From Bacillus weihaiensis (GTDB taxonomy: Bacteria > Bacillota > Bacilli > Bacillales > Bacillaceae), in the NCBI RefSeq assembly GCF_001889165.1, contig NZ_CP016020.1, positions 186,001 through 250,000 of the forward strand: a DNA stretch of 64,000 nt, given 5' to 3'. The notes beneath the pieces were generated by a model, which saw only the letters and a list, made by a program, of their open reading frames with translations, was not told the DNA's origin and did not search any database. Both the position numbers and the translations under genes were made by a program. Within the stretch, counting starts at the first letter, position 1; the number at the start of each line of letters is the position of its first letter. Below, in pieces: positions 22,826 to 32,898 of this stretch.

Positions 22826-25588
22826 TTATAGTGACAGTGTAAATAGTTCTTCAAGTTCGTCAGATGAGAGCTCGGTGATCCAGCTTTCGCTTTGGATGAT
22901 TTCGTCGTTTAAGGATTGCTTTTTCTCGAGCATGCCATCGATTTTTTCTTCAATTGTTCCGGTTGTGATCAGCTTATGAACGTGGACGAAGCGTTCCTGG
23001 CCAATTCGGTAGGCACGGTCAGTGGCTTGGTTTTCAACAGCTGGATTCCACCAGCGATCATAGTGAATGACATGGTTAGCGGCTGTGAGGTTAAGCCCCG
23101 TTCCACCTGCTTTTAACGATAAGATTAAGATCGGATATTCCTTGTTTTGGAACGATTCCACCATGCGATCGCGTTCGGTTTTTGTTAGACTCCCGTTTAA
23201 GAAGAGAACCTTATCTCCTAATTCTTTTTCAAGAAGTTTTTTCATCATGTCACCCATGCCAATATATTGGGTGAAAATGAGACAGCTTTCCTGCTGTTCG
23301 CGAATGGCCGAGGTAAGTTCGATCAGCTTTTCAATTTTATGTGAACGAGTAATTAGTTGCTTTGGCTGTGCTTCTTTCAAATAGAGTGCAGGATGATTAC
23401 AAATTTGTTTGAGCTTTCCTAGCATTTTTAAAATTAATGCTTTCCGTTGCATGCCAGCTAAAGAATTAACCTGCTCAAAGGTGTCTTTGACAAGCTGCTC
23501 ATAAAGGGACGCCTGTTCAACGGAGAGTGGGATAAATTCCTTTTGCTCCAGTTTATCAGGAAGGTTTAGAGCCACTTGTTCATCACGCTTAGTCCGACGT
23601 AGTAAAAATGGCTTGATAAAACGTTGGAGCTGTTCAATTTGCTCTGTATCTCGATCTTTTTCAATTGGTAGAACATATTTTTTATGGAAGCTATGCAAGC
23701 TCCCTAAGTAGCCGTGATTTAAGAAATCGTATATTGACCAAAGCTCCGTTAGTCGGTTTTCCATCGGTGTTCCTGTTAGGGCAATGTGATGCTGCCCGCG
23801 AAGCTTTCGTATTGCTCGAGATTGCTTCGTATGCGCGTTTTTAATATTTTGAGCTTCATCTAAGCATATCGTACCCCATGAAACGGAGGAAATTTCCTCA
23901 GCATCTGCATGGGAAAGGCCGTACGAGGTTAACACAACATCGCAATCCCTTATCGATGGAATAAATCGTTCTCCCTTTGGACGATTTGGTCCGTAGTGCA
24001 GCTGAACATTGAGATGAGGTGCGAATTTTTCAAACTCTCGCTGCCAGTTTCCAAGAACAGAGGTCGGGGCAATAATGAGCGCAGGATACTCCGGTTGCTC
24101 TTGCTGTTTTACATAGGAAAAATAAGCGATCATCTGAATCGTCTTACCAAGTCCCATATCATCAGCTAAGCAGGCACCAAAGCCCACGCTGCGCAAGAAT
24201 AAGAGCCAATCCACACCGTTTTGTTGATATGGACGTAGTGTTCCTTGGAATTCAGTAGGCATTGTATGAGTTGGAAGCTCGGTTGTATCACTTAGCTTCT
24301 TAAGTAGCCCCTTCATTTGTTGATTAAGCTCAATTTGGATGTTGGCAAAAGCGCGTGTATCAAGGATTTCCTCAGTATCCTCATTAACATCCTTCGCAGA
24401 TAGCTCCTGCTGGAGGATATCGGATAAATGGAGTCCTTCTTTATCCGCTTTCTTTAGGATAGCCTGCACCTGTTTAATAAAGGCAGGGTCGAGCTTAATC
24501 CATTGTCCGCGAAAGTTTACGAGTCGGCGCTGCTGAGCAACAAGCTGGTGAAATTCTTCTTCTGTCATTTCCACCCCGTTTGTTGAAAGGCGCCAGTTAA
24601 AGTCGATGAGTGAATTCATTCCAACAAATGACTGACCTCGAGGGGAGGAAGAGACCTTTGCTTTTAGCATGAGCTGAGAATCCTTGACAACCTGCCACCA
24701 GGAAGGCAGAAGGATTTCAATTCCCATTTGTATGAAGGTTTCACTTGCTTCTGTTAAGAAGAGCCATGCTTCATCCTCTGTTACATAAGTCGTACCGGTT
24801 TGGAAGCTTAACCAAGGCACCACTTCTTTAAATCGTTCCTGCTCACGTTCAATTTTTGGTAAAAATGCTTTCCATTTTTTAGGTAGTGATGCCTCCCCTT
24901 GAAAATGGAGCACCTCATCCTCTGCTTTTTTGTCTCGAAGGAGGATTTCAAGCTGCCAGTCATCATCTGCTGATTCAGGCTCATTTAGACGTAGACCAAC
25001 TGTGAATGGGGTATCGTCTACATGCCAGCCAATCTTCTCATGAAAATCACGTTCATCAATAAAATGGCCTTGATGGGAGGTTAAGACTGGGTAAGCATTA
25101 ACGATATCTGCCCAAGCATCAGCTAGGATCTTATCATTTTCGATTAAATCTGCTACAGCAGCAGAGAACCATTCTAGCGCAAAGCCTGTTAATTCACTAT
25201 TTGCATCTTTAAAGCGCGTAATCCCTTGCTTCCAGCTGTCAAAATCAGGTGCATATTCACCATTTTGAATAAGAGTGTAGATGGTATGAGCTTGGTTAGC
25301 GAGCTTTTCGGTATCCTCTGATAGAGCAATTGATGCAAGTGAGTTGTAGGTTTCTTTTCCTAGTAGCTCGACCATCATCCATGGTGAAAGCTGTACGGCA
25401 GGAATCCCGATATAGCTAATATCCTCAAGGTTCGTTCCATAAAAGGAGGACTCATGCCAAGTGAAAAGGCAGCGAGAAAATTCATCCACTTTAAGCGGAA
25501 TTTCATCCTGTTCAGCTGTACAATATATATAAAAATGATAGCCTTCCATTTGTTCGGCGTGAACAACGATGCTAGTCGTATTAATCAT
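22826..25588 (-). CDS. ywqA: SNF2/HepA-family helicase YwqA
   Basis: This 920-residue SWI/SNF-type ATPase has the length of B. subtilis YwqA (~922). The helicase core spans about residues 450-910: Walker A in LADDMGLGKTIQM, the DEAQ box as LDEAQNIKN, motif III in LTGTPMENRLTELWSI, motif V in SLKAGGTGLNLTAAN and motif VI in YDRWWNPAVENQATDRAYRIGQ. The N-terminal ~400 residues match the SNF2-associated bacterial domain. It probably translocates on duplex DNA and remodels protein-DNA complexes. Its start overlaps the ywqB stop by eight bases, so the two are translationally coupled. Confidence 0.93.
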   Translation of the reverse strand: MINTTSIVVHAEQMEGYHFYIYCTAEQDEIPLKVDEFSRCLFTWHESSFYGTNLEDISYIGIPAVQLSPWMMVELLGKETYNSLASIALSEDTEKLANQAHTIYTLIQNGEYAPDFDSWKQGITRFKDANSELTGFALEWFSAAVADLIENDKILADAWADIVNAYPVLTSHQGHFIDERDFHEKIGWHVDDTPFTVGLRLNEPESADDDWQLEILLRDKKAEDEVLHFQGEASLPKKWKAFLPKIEREQERFKEVVPWLSFQTGTTYVTEDEAWLFLTEASETFIQMGIEILLPSWWQVVKDSQLMLKAKVSSSPRGQSFVGMNSLIDFNWRLSTNGVEMTEEEFHQLVAQQRRLVNFRGQWIKLDPAFIKQVQAILKKADKEGLHLSDILQQELSAKDVNEDTEEILDTRAFANIQIELNQQMKGLLKKLSDTTELPTHTMPTEFQGTLRPYQQNGVDWLLFLRSVGFGACLADDMGLGKTIQMIAYFSYVKQQEQPEYPALIIAPTSVLGNWQREFEKFAPHLNVQLHYGPNRPKGERFIPSIRDCDVVLTSYGLSHADAEEISSVSWGTICLDEAQNIKNAHTKQSRAIRKLRGQHHIALTGTPMENRLTELWSIYDFLNHGYLGSLHSFHKKYVLPIEKDRDTEQIEQLQRFIKPFLLRRTKRDEQVALNLPDKLEQKEFIPLSVEQASLYEQLVKDTFEQVNSLAGMQRKALILKMLGKLKQICNHPALYLKEAQPKQLITRSHKIEKLIELTSAIREQQESCLIFTQYIGMGDMMKKLLEKELGDKVLFLNGSLTKTERDRMVESFQNKEYPILILSLKAGGTGLNLTAANHVIHYDRWWNPAVENQATDRAYRIGQERFVHVHKLITTGTIEEKIDGMLEKKQSLNDEIIQSESWITELSSDELEELFTLSL

Positions 25589-27200
25589 GAATGAGCTTTC
25601 CCTTCTTTAATTCTTCTTTAAAGGCGCGTAAACGTTTATGCTCTTCTGCGAGGTTTTGCACATAATTTTCCCAGACTTCTTCCCGTTTTAGCTTTTTATA
25701 TTGAGCCTTCATTCGTTTTAAGTAGCGAACGGCCATTTTATAGTTTTCACGAGTTTTTAAGGAAATTTCCTCCTTGACGGATTTTGCATAAAGAGGAAGC
25801 AGTACACCTGGTTCTTTTTTCTCAATCTCCTTTAAAAGGTAGGAGTCAATTTCATAGATCGAAAAGCCTAAGAGAGATTGAAGCTCTAGCCAGGTTTTGA
25901 AATCTTCTTTTTCTAGAAGAAGGTCGTGATATTCAGCGTATGTATATGGAAGCATCTGCTTACAAGCCCGATCGTAGAAAGCCGTATCCTTTGTCGCATT
26001 TGCATATTCTCGAATAATTCTCATCATATGTGAGATATCATAGTGCTTTTCTTCAAAGGAAAGCTCGCTTTTTTTATACGTTGTGGCCTGCTTCATCATG
26101 AACGAGATCCAGTTCGTTAGGCGTTTCCAATTTTTCTTTTTTACAATATCCTCTGCCCACTTAAAGGTCAGGGGTAAAGCGGTTGGCGGCAATGTTTGGA
26201 GACGAGAAAAAATCTCATCATCCTTTGATTGGAGAAAATTCATATGCATTAACGCAATTTCCGTTTCAATTGCATAGTCCGTTTCGTAGTCTAAATAGCC
26301 CTCAAGCCACTCGCGTTCAATGGAAATAAATTTATCGCGACGTAATAATTCAATCCAAAGAAGCTGGTACAGATTTATTCGATCATATTGATACACCTTA
26401 CTTGTATAGAGGAGATCACGGAAGCGTTCAACACTATCTACAAGCAATGGATCTAGTGCAAAGGGAAGAGCATAACGCTTCATTTCATCGATGGCCGTTT
26501 GAATCGTATCCCTAAGCTGATCAACATATGGATAAATAATATGTTGTAACATATAGTCAGTTGGCTTCGTCTCTTCTATTAGCTGTAGTATTTTAAGAAA
26601 GACGGTAACGGATGCTTGCACGATAAAAAATTGCTTCATCTCAGGAGATTTAGGTGCCTTCTTTTTCAAAGCAGAATAATAATGGTGAAAAAGGCTTTGG
26701 AAAAGTTGATTTTGCGACACAAGCTGTGATTCAAATCGTTCATATTCCCGATCAAAAAAAGCAATCCAGCTTGCAAGTGACGAGTCTTCGTATTCTTTTT
26801 CTGGATGGAGAAGAGAACTCGCCTTTTTTACATGCTTCATGACATCGTCTATTGACTTTTCTTCCTTCCATAAGTCTACGAATGTACCGACTCGGTCCAC
26901 ACTTGCATATACATATAAGAAAGTAGCAAGCTGGTGGCGACAAATATTTTCAGCAGGACAGGTGCAGGTGCTCATCATAAAATCCTCTAGATCAAGCTGA
27001 ACTTGAACACTTGTCACATCCTGTACTTTCGCGTTGACCGTATAAGAGGTTGTGTTCACATTATAAATACTGCCCTGACGAAATAAAATAAGACCTTTTT
27101 TCACTAAATTGCGGTCCTCTTCACGATGCGGAGAAAGTATCTTCTTAATTTGTTCACCAGCACCAAGCACAAGCTCTTTACTAAGCTCCTGACCAAGCAT
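25581..27200 (-). CDS. ywqB: SWIM zinc-finger protein YwqB
   Basis: This 539-residue protein has an N-terminal SWIM domain with the Cys-x-Cys-x(n)-Cys-x-His pattern in FMMSTCTCPAENICRHQLATFLY (around residues 70-92), followed by a long helical region. SWIM proteins are repeatedly paired with SNF2 helicases, and here the gene overlaps ywqA. The pair likely acts on DNA together. The ATG at 27200 has GAAAGGAG upstream. In B. subtilis ywqA-ywqB is next to ywqCD (polysaccharide tyrosine kinase genes), matching the wider order seen in this window. Confidence 0.88.
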   Translation of the reverse strand: MLGQELSKELVLGAGEQIKKILSPHREEDRNLVKKGLILFRQGSIYNVNTTSYTVNAKVQDVTSVQVQLDLEDFMMSTCTCPAENICRHQLATFLYVYASVDRVGTFVDLWKEEKSIDDVMKHVKKASSLLHPEKEYEDSSLASWIAFFDREYERFESQLVSQNQLFQSLFHHYYSALKKKAPKSPEMKQFFIVQASVTVFLKILQLIEETKPTDYMLQHIIYPYVDQLRDTIQTAIDEMKRYALPFALDPLLVDSVERFRDLLYTSKVYQYDRINLYQLLWIELLRRDKFISIEREWLEGYLDYETDYAIETEIALMHMNFLQSKDDEIFSRLQTLPPTALPLTFKWAEDIVKKKNWKRLTNWISFMMKQATTYKKSELSFEEKHYDISHMMRIIREYANATKDTAFYDRACKQMLPYTYAEYHDLLLEKEDFKTWLELQSLLGFSIYEIDSYLLKEIEKKEPGVLLPLYAKSVKEEISLKTRENYKMAVRYLKRMKAQYKKLKREEVWENYVQNLAEEHKRLRAFKEELKKGKLIHD

Positions 27201-27728
27201 AACGGATAAACTCCTTTCATAACCAATGACGATAAGGTAAGGGGATATTGGGTGTACCTATCTATATATGTAGTGCGATTTGATTGACTCATGTTATGTA
27301 AGGTGAAATTTCACCAATTACAGATTGACGATAAATAGGAAAAAACACAGTTGTATCGTTTCGAGTGTTGCTTTCGGGAGTATTCCTAGTTCTGGATTTT
27401 ACCCTACCCGTAGATACAAGGTTTTCTCTCTGAATAGAGAGAGTAATGCGTATGAGATGCGGCATCGTTTAAGAAAAGGTTTCATAGAAAAAACCTAATT
27501 CTTTTATTATACCTTAAATTATTTCAATCAAAAAGGTTTCGTACAAGAAGGAATCGGGGACATAAAAACAGAGCAAATGACGAAGCGTGTAAATGGACAA
27601 AATGAAAAAGAAAATTCGAGTAAAAATGTAAAATTTATGAAATGAGTAAGAAAAGTCTTGTCCACTCTTACTAATGCTAGTATAATAGTTCCATATTGTC
27701 TGAAAATGTAAATAAGAAAGGACATTTG
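27201..27728. other. Intergenic region between ywqB and the 49-aa gene
   Basis: About 530 bases that must contain the ywqB promoter. The only structure I see is the perfect inverted repeat CTCTCT-GAAT-AGAGAG at 27426-27441. No gene is recognised. Confidence 0.45.
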
Positions 27729-27878
27729 TTGAATATGAGAGAAACTCAGCTGAAACAAGAAGCGCTGCTTGAAATCCTCAAAAGTGCCTATGATAAGGGC
27801 GAAAAATCAGAGGACCTCACAACTTCTGAGCTATTAGAAGACCTGATCTCACAAATTAGAAAAGTATACGCATCATAA
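27729..27878 (+). CDS. 49-aa hydrophilic small protein
   Basis: The product is MNMRETQLKQEALLEILK followed by SAYDKGEKSEDLTTSELLEDL and ISQIRKVYAS, a charged, probably all-helical peptide. A TTG at 27729 with AAAGGA six bases upstream is the best start; ATG 27735 is the alternative. It has its own strong terminator. No family recognised; its solid expression signals support it as a gene. Confidence 0.6.
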   Translation: MNMRETQLKQEALLEILKSAYDKGEKSEDLTTSELLEDLISQIRKVYAS

Positions 27879-27896
27879 AATAGAACGAACAAAAGG

Positions 27897-27925
27897 CGAG
27901 CGCTTGTGAAAGCGCTCGTTTTTTT
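27897..27925 (+). terminator. Terminator after the 49-aa gene
   Basis: GAGCGCTT-GTGA-AAGCGCTC is a perfect stem followed by seven T residues. Confidence 0.92.
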
Positions 27926-27955
27926 GCATTTTTTAGGATTTTTTAGGCGTTTTTT

Positions 27956-27999
27956 GGTGCCAGTCCCCCAGCGCTTTAAAGCGCTGGGGGACTGGCACC
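27956..27999 (+). repeat. REP-like palindrome, unit A copy 1
   Basis: A perfect 44-nt palindrome: GGTGCCAGTCCCCCAGCGC, TTTAAA, then the exact reverse complement. It is the best-preserved of five copies (others at 30010, 35772, 37658, 38503). Confidence 0.92.
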
Positions 28000-28036
28000 T
28001 TTTTCGCACCTTTTTGCTTTTACACCCAACAACACT

Positions 28037-28068
28037 TTAACCTATTAACGTGGTGGGGACCAGGCACC
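28037..28068 (+). repeat. REP-like unit B copy 1
   Basis: TTAACCTATTAACG followed by TGGTGGGGACCAGGCACC. Read in reverse it starts GGTGCCTGGTCCCC, so it is a diverged, inverted partner of unit A with a different tail. Confidence 0.8.
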
Positions 28069-28173
28069 AACCAAATACCTATTTTTGTTTATTGATGTTT
28101 CGTGGCTTGAAATTTTGGCAATATATCTTTATCACACAACATTTAAACAATTATTGACAAGAGGTGGCAAAAA

Positions 28174-29991
28174 ATGAGTGTTAATGGAATTTGGTTTACT
28201 TTGCTTTCATGTGCTGTCTTTATGGCGATTGTAGCAATTGTCTCGTATTTTAAGGCAAAAGACTCTGTGAACGATTCGAAAGGCTACTTTTTAGCTGGGA
28301 GAGGGTTGACCGGAACGTTTATTGCGGGTTCTTTACTACTCACCAACTTATCAGCCGAGCAGCTTATTGGCCTGAACGGACAAGCATATCGTACAAATCT
28401 CTCAAATATGGCTTGGGAAGTAACGGCAGCGTTTGCGATTATTATCATGGCACTTTATCTATTACCTAAATACTTAGGTGGTAACTTCACCACGCTACCA
28501 GAATTCTTAAGTAAACGATTTGATGAAGGTGTTAGGCAGTATACAGTTATTTTATTTATGTTAGGATACATACTTGTTACGATCCCCTCAATGCTCTATT
28601 CAGGAGCACTAGCAGTTCTTAAACTATTTGATGTACCATCGCTATTTGGTATTAGCTACGTGCAATCAGTTTGGGTAGTAATTTGGATTATCGGAATTAT
28701 CGGAGCAATCTACGCGATCTTCGGTGGATTAAAAGCAGTTGCTGTTTCCGATACCATAAATGGAATCGGCTTACTGATTGTCGGGATTTTAGTTCCTGTT
28801 CTTGGTTTTTATGCTTTAGGAGACGGAAATCTTTTAAGTGGGATGAAAACCATAGCGGTTACGGATAGTGAAAAATTAAATAGTATCGGATCAAGTGAGG
28901 ATTCAGTACCATTTGGTACCATTTTTACTGGAATGATCTTTGCAAATCTCTTTTATTGGGCTTCCAACCAATACGTAATCCAACGTACACTAGGGGCAAA
29001 GAATTTAGCGGAAGGACAAAAAGGGGTTATTTTTTCGGGTTTTTATAAGCTGTTAATTCCGTTATTTATGATGATTCCTGGTGTTATTGCATTTCACTTG
29101 TACGGAGATTCATTAAAATCAGTTGACTTAGCGTACCCAACATTAATTGCGAATGTGTTACCAACGTATTTGTCTGGTTTCTTCCTAGCGGTATTATTGG
29201 GAGCTGTTTTCAGCTCATTTAATTCATTATTAAACAGTGCAGCAACGATGTTTGCATTAGATATTTATAAGCAAAAAATAAACCGTAACGCAGATGATCG
29301 AAAATTAATATCCGTCAGCAAATGGTTTGGAACGGCATTAGCCCTCGTATCCTTTTTCATCTCACCATTACTTATGTATGCTCCAGACGGATTATGGGAT
29401 CTTATTCGTAAATTCACAGGATTCTTCAATATTCCAATTATCGCGATTGTACTAGTCGGGGTTTTATCGAAAAAAGTACCAGCATTAGCTGCAAAAGTGG
29501 TTATCATCTTCCACGTCTTTGCCTACTACATGCTAGTTTGGGGAACAAATCAATTATTTGACTATACAGTACCAATTCACTTCATTCATATCTATGCGAT
29601 TTTATTTGCGATAGAAGTAAGTATGATGATCATTATTGGCTACATGAAGCCATTAGAACGACCAAATCCATTCAAAGTATCAGCAGAGGTTGATATGGTT
29701 CCATGGAAATATGCGATTGCAACATCAATTATTCTACTATCAAGTGTAGCAATCACATATGTCATCTTCTCACCAATCGGACTCGCCTACACAGGTGGAA
29801 TCGTATCACAATTATTCTGGCCAGTTGTTGCCGGAATTCTAGTCTTAACAGCATTACTCATCTTCTTCTCACTGAAGCACTGGAACATGAAGTACAGTCA
29901 GTACCTACAAAGCGACAACAAAACAGAGAAGAAACAGAAAAAACTCAAACTCAGTAAGAATGTGGACCCTGCATTTATGAAGATCGAGTAA
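28174..29991 (+). CDS. Sodium:solute symporter, paralogue of the SQ importer
   Basis: This 605-residue SSS-family transporter is very similar to the one at 11860 through its whole length (GYFLAGRGLTGTFIAGSLLLTNLSAEQLIGLNGQAYR is shared). It differs mostly in the loop near residue 220 and in a longer Lys-rich C-terminal tail. AAGAGGTGG precedes the ATG. It stands alone between REP-like elements, away from the SQ promoters and without the shared operator, so its regulation must differ. The substrate may be SQ, a related sulfosugar, or a sugar linked to the sensor and ABC genes downstream; sequence does not decide. Confidence 0.82.
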   Translation: MSVNGIWFTLLSCAVFMAIVAIVSYFKAKDSVNDSKGYFLAGRGLTGTFIAGSLLLTNLSAEQLIGLNGQAYRTNLSNMAWEVTAAFAIIIMALYLLPKYLGGNFTTLPEFLSKRFDEGVRQYTVILFMLGYILVTIPSMLYSGALAVLKLFDVPSLFGISYVQSVWVVIWIIGIIGAIYAIFGGLKAVAVSDTINGIGLLIVGILVPVLGFYALGDGNLLSGMKTIAVTDSEKLNSIGSSEDSVPFGTIFTGMIFANLFYWASNQYVIQRTLGAKNLAEGQKGVIFSGFYKLLIPLFMMIPGVIAFHLYGDSLKSVDLAYPTLIANVLPTYLSGFFLAVLLGAVFSSFNSLLNSAATMFALDIYKQKINRNADDRKLISVSKWFGTALALVSFFISPLLMYAPDGLWDLIRKFTGFFNIPIIAIVLVGVLSKKVPALAAKVVIIFHVFAYYMLVWGTNQLFDYTVPIHFIHIYAILFAIEVSMMIIIGYMKPLERPNPFKVSAEVDMVPWKYAIATSIILLSSVAITYVIFSPIGLAYTGGIVSQLFWPVVAGILVLTALLIFFSLKHWNMKYSQYLQSDNKTEKKQKKLKLSKNVDPAFMKIE

Positions 29992-30009
29992 TAAACGAGG
30001 AATAAACGA

Positions 30010-30053
30010 GGTGCCAGTCCCCCAGCGCTTTAAAGCGCCGGGGGACTGGCACC
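30010..30053 (+). repeat. REP-like palindrome, unit A copy 2
   Basis: 44 nt identical to copy 1 except GCGCTGG to GCGCCGG in the right arm, which gives one mismatch. Confidence 0.9.
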
Positions 30054-30217
30054 TTTTAATCTGTCTAGGGCATACACCACCTGACATTCTCTTTATATGC
30101 CATCCTCTAGAGTGTTTTGAGTCTAAGTCCCTGAGTGTATCTCCCTCCTTAATGCTTTTATATAGCTACTCTTCGCATGCACTTCTAGCTAGGTCAACAA
30201 GACAAACCTGGTATTCC

Positions 30218-30250
30218 TTTAACCTATTAACGTAGCGGGGGCCAGGCACC
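30218..30250 (+). repeat. REP-like unit B copy 2
   Basis: TTTAACCTATTAACG plus TAGCGGGGGCCAGGCACC, 165 bases after unit A of this copy. The stretch 30054-30217 between them holds no gene. Confidence 0.8.
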
Positions 30251-30288
30251 ACCCCCTTCCCATCTCCCCAACTTTCGTCTAAAATACA

Positions 30289-30303
30289 AGAAAACGCTTA
30301 CCT
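30289..30303 (-). promoter_or_regulatory. cre-like box upstream of the sugar-sensing operon
   Basis: Minus-strand AGGTAAGCGTTTTCT fits the cre consensus at all but the second position. It lies 26 bases before the first gene's ATG. Confidence 0.55.
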
Positions 30304-30328
30304 AACTATTCCTAGAGGAGGTCCCATT

Positions 30329-31459
30329 ATGAGAGTTGTCCGGCGCTTGTTCTATCTCCTTACCTTTCTTATATTCTTAGCAACTAGCTTTCTCACTTTA
30401 TATTATGGTAAGGAGACCTTCCATCTCGAGCCAGAACCAGGAGTTGCCATACAATCCGTACAATCCATACAGTCCAATGAATCTAACAATCCTACAGAAG
30501 CCACTCATGCAACAGCAGCAACTGGGGCAAAAGCAAACACCAATTCCACTCTCCCAGCGAGTACAACTAACCAAAAAACGAAAGATCCAGATTACCACTT
30601 CGTCCTCATACCAGAAGAGCTTGACAATGACTATTGGCGACTTGTTGAGCAAGGAGCGCGTGATGCTGCGAAATTCCATAATGTCTATCTCGAGTACCTT
30701 GGACCGAAGCAGGCCAATAATGATGAGCATATAAAAACCATTGATATGGCTATAGCAGGACTTGTAGACGGCATTATGACACAGGGGCTCGGTGAACAAG
30801 AATTTAACCATCTTGTCACAAAGGCCAAAGAAAAACTCATCCCCATCGTCACTGTCGATACCGATTCACCAACTAGCCAACGAGCGGCATACGTCGGCAC
30901 TGATAATTATTATGCAGGATTTCTCGCAGGCAAAGCCCTCATCAATGACACAGAAGGCCATCAAGAGGTTGCCATCATCACGGGGCGGCTTGAAGCCTCT
31001 CATCAACAGCTACGTGTAAAAGGATTTAAGGACGCCATTGAAACAGAAAACCGAATAAAGATTGTCACAATCGAAGAATCATCGATTACTGAAATTGGAG
31101 CCGTGGAAGCAACACATCAAATTATCAGGCGTTATCCAACGATCACCGCTTTTTACGGAACGAGTGCCCTTGATGGCATTGGGATTGCGCAGGTTGTCGA
31201 AGACCTTAAGGCAGAGGATGACATGTATATAATCGGATTCGACATTCTCCCCGAAACCCTTGACTATATGAAAAAAGGGACGATTGAAGCAACCGTTGTC
31301 CAATATCCGTATCAAATGGGCTATGAAGCCGTCGAAAAGCTCATACAATTAACAGAAGGAGAGGAGCTTGAACCCCTTCAGCATACAGATACGAAGGTGA
31401 TTCACAAAGAGGATCTACCAATTTCCCCAGAATCCATGAATGGAGGGAACCAGCCATGA
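30329..31459 (+). CDS. Membrane-anchored sugar-binding protein of a three-component sensor
   Basis: This 376-residue protein has an uncleaved N-terminal anchor (RRLFYLLTFLIFLATSFLTLYYG), a Ser/Thr/Asn-rich linker to about residue 85, then a type I periplasmic-binding (ribose/LacI-like) domain: FVLIPEELDNDYWRLVEQGARDAAK, VDGIMTQGL, PIVTVDTDSPTSQRAAYVGTDNYYAG and FYGTSALDGIGIAQ. It is overlapped by four bases by a LytS/YesM-type kinase, like the XylFII-LytS sensor of clostridia. The likely role is to bind an extracellular sugar and present it to the kinase (inference). No ABC lipobox is present, so it is a sensor rather than a transport receptor. Confidence 0.82.
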   Translation: MRVVRRLFYLLTFLIFLATSFLTLYYGKETFHLEPEPGVAIQSVQSIQSNESNNPTEATHATAATGAKANTNSTLPASTTNQKTKDPDYHFVLIPEELDNDYWRLVEQGARDAAKFHNVYLEYLGPKQANNDEHIKTIDMAIAGLVDGIMTQGLGEQEFNHLVTKAKEKLIPIVTVDTDSPTSQRAAYVGTDNYYAGFLAGKALINDTEGHQEVAIITGRLEASHQQLRVKGFKDAIETENRIKIVTIEESSITEIGAVEATHQIIRRYPTITAFYGTSALDGIGIAQVVEDLKAEDDMYIIGFDILPETLDYMKKGTIEATVVQYPYQMGYEAVEKLIQLTEGEELEPLQHTDTKVIHKEDLPISPESMNGGNQP

Positions 31460-32898
31460 ATAAGATTCGCACAAAGGTGTTGCTCTATTTTTTAGCGTTT
31501 GTCCTCCTCTTTAACCTTGTCTCATACTCGATTTATTATAGTAGCTCACAAATTGTCTCGGAGTACCATAGTAGCTTTGAACGGTTCCTACTATTTAATG
31601 AAATCACCCAGCAATCCACCCAAGTATATGAAAAAATTAATGCATACGTGGTTGAGAAGGATGCGATGTTTATTGAAGAATACACGGATATAAAAAAACG
31701 CCTACAAGAAAATAATCAAAAGCTCACAGCGGAGGCTGTAACCGGAATAAATAAACAGGAGCTTGAAAAATACCAACGGATGATTCGAAATTTACTGTTT
31801 GAAAGTGATGTCACTATTGCCGCTGTTCAGCTACATAATGTTGACCAGTACACCTCGCATGCAAAGGAAGTACGCAATATCTCGAGCTACATTTTAGAAT
31901 CAACTCTTCAGCTACTTAATTTAGAGCTAGCTGATTATCATATGTTTTATCAAGAAATGACTGACCGTCAGCATTCGTTTAAATGGTTTACGATCAATTT
32001 ATTTACGTCAACCTTGATGTTTGGCTTACTCGCAGCCGTATGGTTTTCACGAGGGTTAACAAACCCACTGATGAAGCTATCAAAAGCAGCGAAGGAAGTA
32101 TCAGAAGGGAAGTTTGACGGACCACCAATAAGCTTGAAAACAAATGATGAAGTAAAGATTCTTAGCGATTCGTTTGAAGATATGCGGAACAATATTAAGA
32201 AGCTCATTTTAGAGATTAAGGAAAAATCAGAGCTAGATAAGCTACTTAAGGAGCTGGAGCTCAAGCATTTGCAAAATCAAATCAATCCGCACTTCCTCTT
32301 TAATACCCTTAACACAATTTCAAGAATGGCCTACCTAGAGGATGCGACGGTGACATCAAGGCTCATTCAATCTGTTTCCACATTACTAAGATCGAGTCTC
32401 GGAGATATAAATAAAACGGTGTCGTTACGAGAGGAAACAAAGGTTGTAAAAGAGTATTTTCACATCCAGAAAACAAGATTTGCTGAACGGATTCAATTTC
32501 AAACAGATATTGATGAATCTTGCTTAGATGTCCAAATCCCAACGCTCACACTACAGCCTCTTGTAGAGAATGCTTTTATCCACGGTGTAGAGGAGAGGGA
32601 AGAAGGCGGAACAATTGGGTTAAAAATTTACCGTGACCCTCAAAAGGACCAGATCATCGTCGAGGTTTCTGACAATGGAAAAGGAATGAATGATAGCACA
32701 AGACAACAAATTCTTTCAAAGCAGGAGATTGATTTGCAAGAGGAGCATAGCGGACACTCAACTGGAATTGGCCTGCGAAATGTGATCAAACGCTTAGAGC
32801 TTGTGTACAAGGAACGTGTTCTAGATATTGAATCGGAAGAAAACAGAGGAACGACGATTAAAATAAAACTCCCGATTAAAAAGGAGGTAATCGCTTGA
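31456..32898 (+). CDS. YesM/LytS-type sensor histidine kinase
   Basis: This 480-residue kinase has a helix at residues 7-29, an extracytoplasmic domain, a second helix near 170-195, HAMP (LTNPLMKLSKAAKEVSEG), the phospho-acceptor His279 in LQNQINPHFLFNTLN, and an ATP-binding domain with LQPLVENAFIHG and DNGKGM. Its start overlaps the sensor stop (ATGA) and its stop overlaps the regulator start, so all three are coupled. The His_kinase domain class is the one paired with YesN-type AraC regulators. Confidence 0.92.
   Translation: MNKIRTKVLLYFLAFVLLFNLVSYSIYYSSSQIVSEYHSSFERFLLFNEITQQSTQVYEKINAYVVEKDAMFIEEYTDIKKRLQENNQKLTAEAVTGINKQELEKYQRMIRNLLFESDVTIAAVQLHNVDQYTSHAKEVRNISSYILESTLQLLNLELADYHMFYQEMTDRQHSFKWFTINLFTSTLMFGLLAAVWFSRGLTNPLMKLSKAAKEVSEGKFDGPPISLKTNDEVKILSDSFEDMRNNIKKLILEIKEKSELDKLLKELELKHLQNQINPHFLFNTLNTISRMAYLEDATVTSRLIQSVSTLLRSSLGDINKTVSLREETKVVKEYFHIQKTRFAERIQFQTDIDESCLDVQIPTLTLQPLVENAFIHGVEEREEGGTIGLKIYRDPQKDQIIVEVSDNGKGMNDSTRQQILSKQEIDLQEEHSGHSTGIGLRNVIKRLELVYKERVLDIESEENRGTTIKIKLPIKKEVIA

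Noticed and set aside
30398-31348. Overlapping frames on both strands within the sugar-sensor gene
   Set aside because: The sensor frame has a clear fold and coupled neighbours; the others are shadows.
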